NCBI RefSeq assembly: GCF_030323025.1 | Contig: NZ_CP097329.1 | Location: 4,016,001-4,080,000, forward strand | Reading direction: 5' to 3' | Length of the DNA: 64,000 bases | From: Pseudanabaena mucicola str. Chao 1806 | GTDB taxonomy: Bacteria > Cyanobacteriota > Cyanobacteriia > Pseudanabaenales > Pseudanabaenaceae | In this document: positions 18,154 through 27,662 of the stretch, piece after piece | Layout: the number at the start of each line of letters is the position of its first letter | Numbering within the stretch: the first letter of the stretch is position 1 | Position numbers and translations under genes: made by a program | Notes under the pieces: model-generated | The model's database searches: none | Seen by the model: only the letters and a program-made list of their open reading frames with translations | Told to the model about the DNA's origin: nothing

Positions 18154-19473
18154 ATGCCAGCGATCGTCGTTCCGCGTCGGTTAGATGTAGCTGTGACCGA
18201 TCATGCACTCAATGATCTAGCTACTAGAGCGCAGCTATCTGCGCCTACTCAACATGTTCTACCAAATGGAATTAAGATTATTGCCGAACAGATTCCTGTA
18301 GATGCAGTCAACTTGAGTATTTGGGTTGATGTTGGCTCTGCGGTGGAAACTGATGACATTAACGGAATGGCTCACTTCTTGGAACATATGGTTTTCAAGG
18401 GTAGCGATCGCTTTGCATTGGGAGAATTTGAACAGGCGATCGAGTCGCACGGTGGTAACACCAATGCGGCAACCAGTCAGGACTACACGCATTTTTATAT
18501 TAATGTTGCACCTAAAGATTTCGCAAAACTCGCACCTTTGCAACTGGATGTAGTCCTGAAAGCAAGCATTCCCGATGAAGAGTTTCAGCGCGAACGTCAT
18601 GTGGTGCTAGAGGAAATCCGCCGCAGCGAAGATAATCCCGATCGCCGCATTTATCGCCACATTTCCGAATTGGTATATGAGACTTTGCCCTATCGCCGAG
18701 CGGTGTTGGGTCCCGTTGATGTCATCGAAAAAGTCACATCTAAGCAGATGAAAGCTTTTCATCGCCAGTGGTATGCGCCGCAAAACATGACGATCTCTGT
18801 GGTTGGCAATTTACCCGTGAGCGAGATGATTGGTGTAATTGCTAATTACTTTGAAGGAGATGCGATCGCTGATAAACCGCAACCTAAGACTTTCAATCCC
18901 GAAAAGCCCTTTACCGAAATTGTGCGGCGCGAAGTAACTGATACCAGTCTCAAGCAAGCCCGATTGAGCATGACATGGCGTGTTGCTGGCTTGACCGAGC
19001 TATCAGAAACTTATCCCCTGAGTATTCTTGCCAATATTCTTGGAAGTGGACGCACTTCACGGATGGTGCAGGACTTGCGCGAAAATCGGCGCATCGTCGA
19101 TCGCATTTCTGTCAGTAATTCGGCGATGCGTTGGCAGGGTAATTTCCAAGTATTTGCCAAGTTAAATGTTGAGGATTTAGCGATCGTCGAAGAAGCAATT
19201 CGTGAGCATATTCGCCAATTGCATGAAGTGCCTGTCACCGATGAGGAACTAGCCAAGATTCGCACTCAAGTCAGCAATCGCTTTATCTTCGGCAATGAAT
19301 CACCGAAGGAACGCGCTGGTATTTATGGCTATTATGATCGCATTGTCGGCTCCCTAGAGCCAGCCTTAAATTATCCCGATTTAATCAAATCCATCACCAA
19401 GGAGGAAATCCAAGCTGCCGTTCGCAAGTACTTAAATCCCGATGCCTACGGTATTTTGATTGTCAAACCTTAA
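18154..19473 (+). CDS. M16-family zinc peptidase
   Basis: A 439-aa peptidase of the insulinase/mitochondrial-processing-peptidase family. The inverted zinc motif is H74-F-L-E77-H78, with the third ligand at E153/E154 in VVLEEIRRSEDN, the expected distance downstream. The C-terminal half is the non-catalytic M16 domain. Cyanobacteria often carry such genes in pairs (active and inactive subunits), but no partner is adjacent. The ATPase gene begins 21 bp downstream on the same strand, but its lack of HIP1 sites suggests it is a separate acquisition. Confidence 0.92.
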   Translation: MPAIVVPRRLDVAVTDHALNDLATRAQLSAPTQHVLPNGIKIIAEQIPVDAVNLSIWVDVGSAVETDDINGMAHFLEHMVFKGSDRFALGEFEQAIESHGGNTNAATSQDYTHFYINVAPKDFAKLAPLQLDVVLKASIPDEEFQRERHVVLEEIRRSEDNPDRRIYRHISELVYETLPYRRAVLGPVDVIEKVTSKQMKAFHRQWYAPQNMTISVVGNLPVSEMIGVIANYFEGDAIADKPQPKTFNPEKPFTEIVRREVTDTSLKQARLSMTWRVAGLTELSETYPLSILANILGSGRTSRMVQDLRENRRIVDRISVSNSAMRWQGNFQVFAKLNVEDLAIVEEAIREHIRQLHEVPVTDEELAKIRTQVSNRFIFGNESPKERAGIYGYYDRIVGSLEPALNYPDLIKSITKEEIQAAVRKYLNPDAYGILIVKP

Positions 19474-19494
19474 GTGTGAAATTGTGCGATCGCT

Positions 19495-20700
19495 ATGCTT
19501 AAACACATCAGCATCAAAGGCTTTAAATCAATTAAAGAACTAGATTTAGATTTATCTCCCATCAACGTTTTAATCGGCGCGAATGGTTCAGGTAAATCTA
19601 ATTTTATTTCTTTTTTTAAGTTGTTGCGTTGGATGATACAACGCACTGGACAATTGCAGTTTTTTGTTGGTCAATCAGGAGGAGCAAGCTCTTTTCTTTT
19701 TGACGGATCTGCTGTTACTCCACAAATAGAAGCCGAGCTTAACTTTGAGACTACTTCGGGGAAAGATGATTATTTCTTTAGGCTTTTTTACGCTGCATCA
19801 GATACATTTATATTTGCTGAAGAAAAGTATCGACGTAATATTTACAGTAATTCGACAGGTCAGGGTTTATTAAATATCAGAAATAACAATCTCGGAACTG
19901 CCATACAAAGAAACTATTCTGGCAATTCAGGAAATATAGATATAAGTCCTTTTAGTGGCTTAGCAACTTGGAAATCATTAGATGCTGGGCATAAAGAATC
20001 ACGATTAATTGATGATATAAATTTAGGCAATCAGATTTCTAGAGATATATTTTATCTAATACAAAGCTTTGAAACTCACCAGTTTCATGACACATCTCAA
20101 ACTGCACGATTTAAGCAAAGATGGAGTATTGAAGATAACCAAAGGCTTAAAGAAGACGCTGGTAATTTAGCACCATTTCTTTTAAGGATCAGAGATAATG
20201 AACCTCGTTATTATCAAAGAATAGTAGAAACGCTTTCACAAATTGCACCATTTTTTGCTGATTTTGTATTAGCACCTATGGGTAATACAATTCTTTTGCA
20301 ATGGAGAGAAAAGGGAACTGACTTGATATTTAGTCCATATCAAGCATCGGATGGAACATTAAGAGCAATGGCTTTAGTAACACTTTTGCTCCAACCTCCT
20401 GATAGTCTACCTGATGTTTTAATTTTAGATGAGCCAGAGCTAGGATTACATCCCTACGCTATTAATATTATCGGTAGCTTGATTAATAGCGTTTCTAATC
20501 GTTGTCAAGTAATTTTAGCAACTCAATCACCATTATTAGTAGATTGTTTTGAGCCAGAAGATATTATTGTTGTTGAAAGAAATGACCGAGAATCTTATTT
20601 TAAAAGATTAGATTCATCATCTCTTACAGATTGGTTAGAAGAATACTCATTATCTGAGCTATGGAATAAAAATGTTATCGGTGGGAGACCTAGCCGATGA
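19495..20700 (+). CDS. AAA ATPase, SMC/OLD-like, putative defence protein
   Basis: A 401-aa ABC-type AAA ATPase (AAA_21 group). Walker A is GANGSGKS at 28-35, the degenerate signature is SDGTLR at 285-290, Walker B is VLILDEPE at 308-315 and the switch region is ATQSPLL at 342-348. The central 100-250 region is unassigned. Such ATPases act with a nuclease-like TOPRIM partner in OLD, PARIS and related anti-phage systems. The stop overlaps the start of a DUF4276 gene by 4 bp, so the two form a coupled pair. No HIP1 octamer was seen inside the gene and it is AT-rich, suggesting recent arrival. Confidence 0.85.
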   Translation: MLKHISIKGFKSIKELDLDLSPINVLIGANGSGKSNFISFFKLLRWMIQRTGQLQFFVGQSGGASSFLFDGSAVTPQIEAELNFETTSGKDDYFFRLFYAASDTFIFAEEKYRRNIYSNSTGQGLLNIRNNNLGTAIQRNYSGNSGNIDISPFSGLATWKSLDAGHKESRLIDDINLGNQISRDIFYLIQSFETHQFHDTSQTARFKQRWSIEDNQRLKEDAGNLAPFLLRIRDNEPRYYQRIVETLSQIAPFFADFVLAPMGNTILLQWREKGTDLIFSPYQASDGTLRAMALVTLLLQPPDSLPDVLILDEPELGLHPYAINIIGSLINSVSNRCQVILATQSPLLVDCFEPEDIIVVERNDRESYFKRLDSSSLTDWLEEYSLSELWNKNVIGGRPSR

Positions 20701-21377
20701 TTCGTTTAAACATTATTGTTGAAGGACAAACAGAAGAATTATTTGTAAACAACACTTTGGTCGATCATTTAGGACAATTTCAAATTTCTACATCTGCTTG
20801 CCGCGTAACAACTAGTAAAGCTAAAGGCAAAAAAGGCGGATTAGAAAATTATGCAAAAGTTGAAAATGATATTAATCGCTGGCTAAAGCAACAAAGTAAA
20901 CAAGATGCAAGATTTACAACTATGTTCGATCTATATGCTTTACCAAATGAATTTCCATCATTTGAGCAAGCTAATAAATTATTAGATCCTTATCATAAAG
21001 TTGGATTGTTAGAAACTGCTTTTGCAAATAGTATTAATGATAATCGTTTCATTCCATATATTCAGTTGCATGAAATTGAATCTTTGATTTTTACAAATTT
21101 AGAGGAGATATATAAAAGCTTCCCTGAATATGATACATACCAAAATGAAATCAATCGATTGTCCACAGAATGCAGTAGTTATTCATCTCCTGAACTAATT
21201 AATCAAGGAATAACTACGGCTCCTTCTAAGTGACTTGCAAAAGTTATCCCCAGATACGACAAATTAAAAACCACTTTAGCTCCTCAAGTAATCCAGAAAA
21301 TTGGGTTGGTAAAAATCAGAGAAAAATGTCCACATTTTGATCAATGGGTAACACGTTTAGAGAGATTGGAAATTTGA
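20697..21377 (+). pseudogene. DUF4276 (TOPRIM-like) partner, split by an in-frame stop
   Basis: A DUF4276-family protein whose fold is related to TOPRIM. E9 in IIVEGQTEE, D78 in MFDLY and the HEIESLIF segment (H125, E126, E128) match conserved acidic positions. The reading frame ends at TGA 21231-21233, but the same frame continues for another 48 codons after it (LAKVIPRYDK, then KCPHFDQWVTRLERLE) to a stop at 21377. That extension matches the normal C-terminus of the family, in which APSKR is usual, so a CGA-to-TGA change is the simplest explanation. The product is truncated to 178 aa unless the stop is read through or is an error in the sequence. It overlaps the ATPase gene by 4 bp. Confidence 0.8.
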
Positions 21378-21494
21378 TGTTGTAAGCGGAATGTAAATCT
21401 GAGAAATGCAATACCAATTAGCCGCCAATAACAAAGTTACGTCCGAACTCTAGAGGCTATAATTACACTAAATCTCTACCGATGAGTAAACTTT

Positions 21495-21782
21495 ATGACG
21501 CAAACTTTGACTCTAGAGTTGAATGACCAGTTTTTTGCTGCTCTTCATCAGCAAGCACAAAGTATTGGCATCCCGCCAGAAAATTTAGTTGTAAAGCTGC
21601 TTGAACAAAACTTTTCCCAGATGTTTAAGCTCTTACCAAATGATGCAGAAAAAGAACGTAGAATATCGCAGTTTGAGCGTCATTTTGGAGAAATTGATCT
21701 AGGTATTGCTATGAATTTAGACAATGAAAGTATTGATGCTGACTTAGCAAAAGAATATGCCAGTAATCACGGGGACGAATAA
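21495..21782 (+). CDS. Antitoxin of a PIN-domain pair
   Basis: A 95-aa protein with a strand-helix start (TLTLELNDQFFAALHQQA) typical of short ribbon-helix-helix or AbrB-like antitoxins, and an acidic C-terminus that could block the toxin. The stop overlaps the start of the PIN gene by one base. Identification rests mainly on this arrangement. Confidence 0.7.
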   Translation: MTQTLTLELNDQFFAALHQQAQSIGIPPENLVVKLLEQNFSQMFKLLPNDAEKERRISQFERHFGEIDLGIAMNLDNESIDADLAKEYASNHGDE

Positions 21783-22183
21783 TGCTTCTCGATACATCAG
21801 GGTTGCTTTGCCTCCATTACAAAACTGAACCTCTCCACACGCAAGCTTGTAACGAATATAAAAAATCCGTAACCCGACTGACGCATAGCTATATAGTTGC
21901 TGAATATGTAGCCTTAGCTAACGCGAGAAGACTTCCGCGTGATTTCATGCTTACTTTCATCGTTGATTTATTGGATAACCCAGATATAGAGACAGTTTGG
22001 ATAAATGAACAGTTACATCGAGAAGCCGTTGAGCTATTAACTTTAAGACTGGATAAAACTTACTCTTTATGCGATGCAGTCAGCTTTGTTTTGATGAAGC
22101 AAAGAGGAATTACTGAAGCATTAACAACTGATCGCCACTTTGAGCAAGAAGGTTTTACTCGATTGTTGCGCCCAGAAACTTAA
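21782..22183 (+). CDS. PIN-domain ribonuclease toxin (VapC-like)
   Basis: A 133-aa PIN domain. Acidic residues expected for Mg2+ binding are present: D4 in LLDTSGLL, E41 in IVAEYVAL, D98 in SLCDAVSFVLM and D116 in LTTDRHFEQEGF. VapC-like toxins cleave RNA and are held inactive by the antitoxin encoded just upstream with one-base overlap. Neighbouring ATPase/DUF4276 genes make this a small defence patch. Confidence 0.85.
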   Translation: MLLDTSGLLCLHYKTEPLHTQACNEYKKSVTRLTHSYIVAEYVALANARRLPRDFMLTFIVDLLDNPDIETVWINEQLHREAVELLTLRLDKTYSLCDAVSFVLMKQRGITEALTTDRHFEQEGFTRLLRPET

Positions 22184-22244
22184 ACGCATCCCCTAGCGAT
22201 CGCCTATATGCCAAAATGAGAACACTGAAGATATTGATTTAGCC

Positions 22245-24248
22245 ATGCAGCAGTTACTTTACATCGAGATCCCTACGCCTCAAGTTGAAGCCGTGAAAAC
22301 ATGGCTCCAGACTGAGTACCAACCGCCCTTTGGTAAAAAATCCGTTGCTAAGCATGGCTTTATCCTCGATCGCCAAAATCGTTCAGGAGCGATCGCGCAA
22401 TTATCAGTATTTATTTGGACATTGCAGCGCACGACTTACCTAAAAGTGTTTCGCTGGTCAGATGAGGTCATGGATGGGGAAAAGGAATTTCTTGAGCATT
22501 TTACGAAAGCGGTGCGTCAAGCTTTTCCATACGAGTTTAAACAACCACCTGCGATCGCCCCGAATCAATCAATTTTTGAAGCCTTAGCTGAAGAGTATCC
22601 GCTTACGGTTAAATTCTTCCAACGCATTCCCAATGGCGAATATGATCTCAATCGCGTCTATTGGTGGGAAAAGCGCTGGCGGGAAAGTGTTAAGAATCCT
22701 GAAACTCCCAAACAGGTTATTTTTGAAGATTCACAAACTAATTCTGCGAAACCAGATTTAATCTATGACATCGTGTATCTGGGCGGAGCATTGGGCGCGA
22801 TCCATGCGGCAATGATGGCGAAGTTAGGCTATCGCGTTTGCTTAGTGGAGCGCATTCCCTTTGGACGGATGAATCGGGAATGGAATATTTCGCGTGCCGA
22901 ATTTCAGAATCTTATTGATTTTGGACTCTTCACGAAGGAAGAATTTGAAGCGATGATTACGGCGGAATATGTCGATGGCTTTAACAAGTTTTTTGATAGT
23001 AATAATCCACCACATCTTAAGGCTAAGGTGCTACATACGCCTACGGTTTTAAATATTGCGATCGATACTAATCGTTTGTTGGAAATTTGTAGCAAGAAAT
23101 TACATCAGTACGGAGCCGTAATTTGCGATCGCACCGAGTTCCAAAAGGTAGTTATTGGTGAAAATGACGCGACAATATTTGCTAAGAATTTGGAAACAGA
23201 TACCGAGGTAATTCTCAATTCACGCTTGGTAATTGATGCGATGGGGTCGGCTTCTGCGATCGCACAGCAACTCAATGCTGGGCAAGCCTTTGATAGTGTC
23301 TGTCCAACTGTAGGCGCAGTTCTCGAAGGTTTTGATAAGCACGTTTGGGATTCCCAATATGGTGATGTTCTCTTTAGTCATGGCGATATTTCTCGAGGAC
23401 GACAATTGATTTGGGAACTCTTTCCTGCGGAAAAGGATGAACTGACGATTTACCTATTCCATTATCACCAAGTCCATCCTGATAATCCAGGATCATTACT
23501 GGAAATGTATGAGGACTTTTTCACGATTTTGCCTGAATATCGTCGCTGTGATATGGAGAAATTAACTTGGAAGAAGGCGACCTTTGGATATATCACTGGA
23601 CATTACAGCCTCAATGAGGATTCAAAAAAATGTGCCTTTGATCGCATTTTAGCGATCGGTGATGCAGCTTCTTTACAATCGCCCCTAGTCTTTACAGGCT
23701 TTGGTTCCCTTGTTCGCAATTTGCCCCGTTTAGCAACTTTACTGGATACGGCTCTTAAACATGATTTGCTCAGAGCCGATGATCTGAGCCAGATTAATGC
23801 CTATCAAAGCAATATTGCCGTTACTTGGCTATTTTCTAAGGGAATGATGGTTCCAACGGGAATGCACTTACCACCTGAGCGAGTGAACTCGATGCTAAAT
23901 ACTTTCTTTGGACTGCTTGCTGATGAACCACAACCTGTAAGCGATCGCTTTATCAAAGATCGGCTAGGATGGCTAATGTTTAACCGACTAGCCCTCATAG
24001 CAGCCTTTAAAAATCCGAAATTGGTAATTTGGATTTTGGAAATGGCAGGAATACAGGACTTGCTGAAATGGCTATCCAGCTATGGAGCCTTTACCCGTAA
24101 TTCTTTTGCTAATGCGATTTTGGGTGGATGGATGCCCCAAATAGTCCGCAGTTGTCAAGCATGGCTAGAACCCACTAACCCTCGTCTGTGGCTGCGGTTG
24201 CTCAGTTGGAGTTATGCCATTAACTATTCCGTTGGTAAACCTCGCTAG
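22245..24248 (+). CDS. CruA-like FAD-dependent oxidoreductase, possible lycopene cyclase
   Basis: A 667-aa flavoprotein. The N-terminal 160 residues are a family-specific extension. The Rossmann motif begins near 174 (YDIVYLGGALG, with G180, G181 and G184) and ends with the acidic E202 of VER. The next segment, MNREWNISRAEF, is characteristic of the CruA/CruP group. A second FAD motif, AIGDAASLQSPL, is near residue 473. CruA enzymes cyclise lycopene in cyanobacteria and green sulfur bacteria; CruP is a shorter paralogue with a photoprotective role in plants. Length favours CruA, but activity cannot be read from the sequence. No carotenoid gene is adjacent. Confidence 0.65.
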   Translation: MQQLLYIEIPTPQVEAVKTWLQTEYQPPFGKKSVAKHGFILDRQNRSGAIAQLSVFIWTLQRTTYLKVFRWSDEVMDGEKEFLEHFTKAVRQAFPYEFKQPPAIAPNQSIFEALAEEYPLTVKFFQRIPNGEYDLNRVYWWEKRWRESVKNPETPKQVIFEDSQTNSAKPDLIYDIVYLGGALGAIHAAMMAKLGYRVCLVERIPFGRMNREWNISRAEFQNLIDFGLFTKEEFEAMITAEYVDGFNKFFDSNNPPHLKAKVLHTPTVLNIAIDTNRLLEICSKKLHQYGAVICDRTEFQKVVIGENDATIFAKNLETDTEVILNSRLVIDAMGSASAIAQQLNAGQAFDSVCPTVGAVLEGFDKHVWDSQYGDVLFSHGDISRGRQLIWELFPAEKDELTIYLFHYHQVHPDNPGSLLEMYEDFFTILPEYRRCDMEKLTWKKATFGYITGHYSLNEDSKKCAFDRILAIGDAASLQSPLVFTGFGSLVRNLPRLATLLDTALKHDLLRADDLSQINAYQSNIAVTWLFSKGMMVPTGMHLPPERVNSMLNTFFGLLADEPQPVSDRFIKDRLGWLMFNRLALIAAFKNPKLVIWILEMAGIQDLLKWLSSYGAFTRNSFANAILGGWMPQIVRSCQAWLEPTNPRLWLRLLSWSYAINYSVGKPR

Positions 24249-24254
24249 ATTTTC

Positions 24255-24358
24255 TAAGTAGCTAGACATAAGTAAACTAAAAGCCGAGAGTTTTGTTCCG
24301 CCTGCGTAGAAGGCGGAACAAAACTCAGGTTTGGGTTTTAATTAAGTTGAGCTACTTA
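24255..24358. repeat. MITE-like element (family B, copy 1)
   Basis: Terminal inverted repeats (TAAGTAGCT at 24255-24263 and AGCTACTTA at 24350-24358) enclose a hairpin around 24290-24326. Copy 2 at 49824-49915 has the same termini and about 25 identical bases next to the left end, but a shortened centre. It sits between the convergent CruA-like gene and the response regulator and may act as terminator for both. Confidence 0.65.
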
Positions 24359-24359
24359 C

Positions 24360-25181
24360 TTAGAGTTTATTACTGTTATCCTTCAGGGTGACTGTAAATC
24401 CATCACCTAACTTAACAGCAATGATTTGATAAATGCTGTTAGAGTTAGCTGGATAATTAATTGTCTCGTCTAAGGTATAACCTGTTTCTACTACATCAAC
24501 TAATTTCTGAAATAGATCTGGTTTCACTCGTTTAAGAAACTTTCTGAGTACTAATTTACCAATTAAATCTTCGCGACTGCGATCAAATAGTTTGGCAATC
24601 ACAGGATTAACAACAAGACATCGAAAATCTACAATCTCACATGTATTGGGATCACGCACTGCTTGCAAGGCTGCGATCCCATCAAGCACACTATTGAGAA
24701 CACTCGTAAGTAAAGCCCGAGATTGATACAACATTTCTTCGGTTTCTTTGCGCCGAGAGATCTCATCCTGTAATACTTGTTTTTGCTTTTGAATCGTTAA
24801 TTGATTTTCGAGACGAACAACAACTTCTTCGCTCTGAAAAGGCTTAGCAATATAATCAACTCCCCCTGACCAAAAAGCCTTCACTTTATCAAAAACATCA
24901 TCAAGGGCACTAATAAAAATCACAGGAATGTCCCGTAAATCTTCGTCAGCTTTCAAGGCTTGACATACTTGATAGCCATCCATATCGGGCATTTTAATAT
25001 CTAAAAGAATTAAATCAGGACGTTTTACCTTCGCAGTCTTGAGAGCCATACGCCCACTAGTTACACTTCGCACACTGTAGCCTAGGGTTGTCAATAAATC
25101 ACTGAGGAGTTGCAAATTTTCGGGTAGATCATCTACCAAGAGAATATTACCTGTGATTTCAAGCGAAGGATTATAGCTCAT
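24360..25181 (-). CDS. Response regulator with C-terminal PAS-like domain
   Basis: A 273-aa signalling protein. The N-terminal receiver (about 12-130) has the acidic pair D17-D18, phosphoacceptor D61 in LLDIKMPDMDG and the KPF lysine loop. A short coiled coil joins it to a PAS-like sensory domain (about 155-265, VLNSVLDGIAALQAV). No DNA-binding or enzymatic output is present. It lies 12 bp downstream of the hybrid kinase on the same strand, so it is its likely partner. Confidence 0.88.
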   Translation of the reverse strand: MSYNPSLEITGNILLVDDLPENLQLLSDLLTTLGYSVRSVTSGRMALKTAKVKRPDLILLDIKMPDMDGYQVCQALKADEDLRDIPVIFISALDDVFDKVKAFWSGGVDYIAKPFQSEEVVVRLENQLTIQKQKQVLQDEISRRKETEEMLYQSRALLTSVLNSVLDGIAALQAVRDPNTCEIVDFRCLVVNPVIAKLFDRSREDLIGKLVLRKFLKRVKPDLFQKLVDVVETGYTLDETINYPANSNSIYQIIAVKLGDGFTVTLKDNSNKL

Positions 25182-25193
25182 GAATTAGTAGGT

Positions 25194-27662
25194 TTAAGAT
25201 AGTAGAGGTTCAACTAAATCAATTAATTTCTCAAATTGGAAATTACGAACAAGTTTGGTTAGCGATCGCACTAGGATAGTTTCATTTTCTGGAATTTCTC
25301 CAATTAGGCTCATCACCAGATCCTTATCAGCTTCAAGAGATGATTCGTACAATTGGTTCAGCCATTTATTAGGCATTACTCCTAAATTATCAGATGTTAG
25401 GGGTATTCCTGCGGAGATATCAGTTTCATATTCATAATTAGTACTTGTTTCATATATATATTTCACCCCAAGATGTTTAGTAAGTGTATCAAAAATCATC
25501 TTTTCATTAAACGGTTTTCGCAGAAAGTCATCGCACCCTGTTGACAGTACAACTGCTTTTTCTTCTTCTAAAACACTAGCAGTCAGAGCGATTACGGCTG
25601 TTGCATTCCCCTTAGTTGTCGATTTGATATATTTAGTTGCCTCATAGCCATCCATCACAGGCATTCGCATATCCATCCAGATGAGGTGCGGTTCCCATGT
25701 ATCCCAAATAGCGATCGCTTCTTGTCCATTACTCGCTTCTTTGACCTCAAAACCCATGGGAAGTAATAACTTAGTGAGCAATTGACAATTAACAGGCTTA
25801 TCATCTACTACTAAAATTTTGTAAACGGGTTGGTTTGGGGCAAGCGCCAATGCACGCTTTTTACCGACCTGCTCATTGGCTAATTCTTGACCTAATTTTG
25901 CGTGAATTTCAAATTGGAAAGTAGTGCCTTTTCCCACTTTACTAGCTACGCTAATATCTCCACCCATGAGCTGCACAAATTTACGACTGATCGCTAAACC
26001 TAAACCTGTACCTTCCTGTTTTTCTCGCCCCGCTTGAGCCTGAGCAAAAGAGACAAACAACTCGGATAATTCTGTTGCTACAATACCAACACCTGTATCA
26101 AGGACGCTAAATCTTAGGATACAGTCATTATCCACTGATTTAACATTAGTTATATGAATAAAAACTCCACCTACCTTGGTAAATTTGATCGCATTTCCGA
26201 TTAAATTAATTAATACCTGCCGCAATTTAATAGCATCTGTATAAACATAGCGTGGAACATCATGATCTCGCTCAAATACAAGGTTTAAACCAGCATTAGT
26301 TGCACGTAGCTGGAGCATATCTTCGATATCATCTAATAAAAGATATAAATCAAAATTTTGGGGATTAAGGGTGGATTTACCTGCTTCAATTTTGGACAGA
26401 TCCAAAATATTATTGATTAAGGTCAATAAATAATCGCCGCTACGGTAAATAATACTGGCATTTTCATAATGTTCTGTGGGCAAGTCCTTAGTTCTTAACA
26501 TTAACTGTGAAAAGCCAATGACGGCATTTAATGGCGATCGCAGCTCATGGCTCATATTGGCAATAAAAGCACTTTTAGCTTGATTAGCTGCCTCCGCTTT
26601 TTCTGCAAGTTGTCTTGATTTTGCTTCACTTTGTTGAAGTTCTTGAGTGCGTTCGACTACTCTTTGTTCTAGGTCAATGTTGGCTCTTTGCAAACGGAGA
26701 TTAGCTTGATCATTTTCCGCCACAATTGCAAGCACAGACATGGTAGTAATTGCCATCACACCCATAAATATTTGCAGTAATAACACTGAGTTGCCATTGA
26801 CTTGTGGCTTATAAAAAACGCCAATAGAATTTGCTGTAGCGATCGTGGCGGTCATGGAGACAATCATCACTATCGTGGTAGTGAATTTAGAACCAAAGCG
26901 AAATGCTGACCAGAGCAATGGCGGCAAAAGTAGATATTCGATTGGTTGACTCTTGTAAAAAGCAAGATAAGCAACAATAGTTAAACTAGATAAAACTGCA
27001 AATACTTCCCAACTTAGACAAGACTTAATCTTAGAATCCTTGGGCGATCGCAGCCAAGTAAAAACTAGTGGTGCAAAAAGTAAAATACTAATGGCATCAC
27101 CAACCCACCAATTAAAAAAAATGCTCGGCAAGTCATGCCAAGCCTTGCCCATATGATAAACATAAGAAAGAATGCCGATACTTGCCTGAAATATAACACC
27201 AGTAAATATAGCACAGAGACAAAAAATGACCACATGACGAACTCGACGTATGGGGTAGTTGGTGCGGGTAAACTTTAAAATCAGCGAGACGGTAATCAAG
27301 GCTCCAATCGTGGAACCAATGCTTGCGCCTAAAGGAGGCAAAATCAGAGTAAATCCTCGCCTATGCAGGTTGTAAATAAATGTCGCCAGAAAAACACCAA
27401 ACCATCGCGATCGCCCCCAGACGAGTAATAGCCCGATAATAATTCCTGCTCCAGGCCAGAGAGGAGAAGGGGTGGTAGGATTTTTGGGTATACCATTAAC
27501 CACACCCCAAGATATTGCAAAATAGACCACAATAATGACGATAATTTCGAGCCACCACTGAGGATTTTTGAATTCTAATCCGTTTTGAGCTAGGTTTAGG
27601 TTTAATTTGGCTATTTTGGGCGTAAAGAACATGGCAAAATGATGACTAAAGACGTTCGGCAA
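25194..27662 (-). CDS. MASE1-type hybrid histidine kinase
   Basis: An 822-aa membrane kinase. Residues about 38-315 form a MASE1-like sensor with eight or more helices. After a coiled coil come HisKA (H372 in SHELRSP), HATPase (N490 in NLIGNAIKF, DTGVGI, GTGLGLAI) and a receiver domain with phosphoacceptor D664 in WMDMRMPVMDG. The C-terminal tail (740-822) could be a degenerate HPt-like helical region. It overlaps the end of the ABC-F gene by 17 bp and precedes the response regulator, so the three may be co-transcribed. The signal is unknown. Confidence 0.9.
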   Translation of the reverse strand: MPNVFSHHFAMFFTPKIAKLNLNLAQNGLEFKNPQWWLEIIVIIVVYFAISWGVVNGIPKNPTTPSPLWPGAGIIIGLLLVWGRSRWFGVFLATFIYNLHRRGFTLILPPLGASIGSTIGALITVSLILKFTRTNYPIRRVRHVVIFCLCAIFTGVIFQASIGILSYVYHMGKAWHDLPSIFFNWWVGDAISILLFAPLVFTWLRSPKDSKIKSCLSWEVFAVLSSLTIVAYLAFYKSQPIEYLLLPPLLWSAFRFGSKFTTTIVMIVSMTATIATANSIGVFYKPQVNGNSVLLLQIFMGVMAITTMSVLAIVAENDQANLRLQRANIDLEQRVVERTQELQQSEAKSRQLAEKAEAANQAKSAFIANMSHELRSPLNAVIGFSQLMLRTKDLPTEHYENASIIYRSGDYLLTLINNILDLSKIEAGKSTLNPQNFDLYLLLDDIEDMLQLRATNAGLNLVFERDHDVPRYVYTDAIKLRQVLINLIGNAIKFTKVGGVFIHITNVKSVDNDCILRFSVLDTGVGIVATELSELFVSFAQAQAGREKQEGTGLGLAISRKFVQLMGGDISVASKVGKGTTFQFEIHAKLGQELANEQVGKKRALALAPNQPVYKILVVDDKPVNCQLLTKLLLPMGFEVKEASNGQEAIAIWDTWEPHLIWMDMRMPVMDGYEATKYIKSTTKGNATAVIALTASVLEEEKAVVLSTGCDDFLRKPFNEKMIFDTLTKHLGVKYIYETSTNYEYETDISAGIPLTSDNLGVMPNKWLNQLYESSLEADKDLVMSLIGEIPENETILVRSLTKLVRNFQFEKLIDLVEPLLS

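Noticed and set aside
18259-18600. A 113-codon minus-strand ORF opposite the M16 peptidase
   Set aside because: It covers the zinc-motif region of a clear gene on the other strand.
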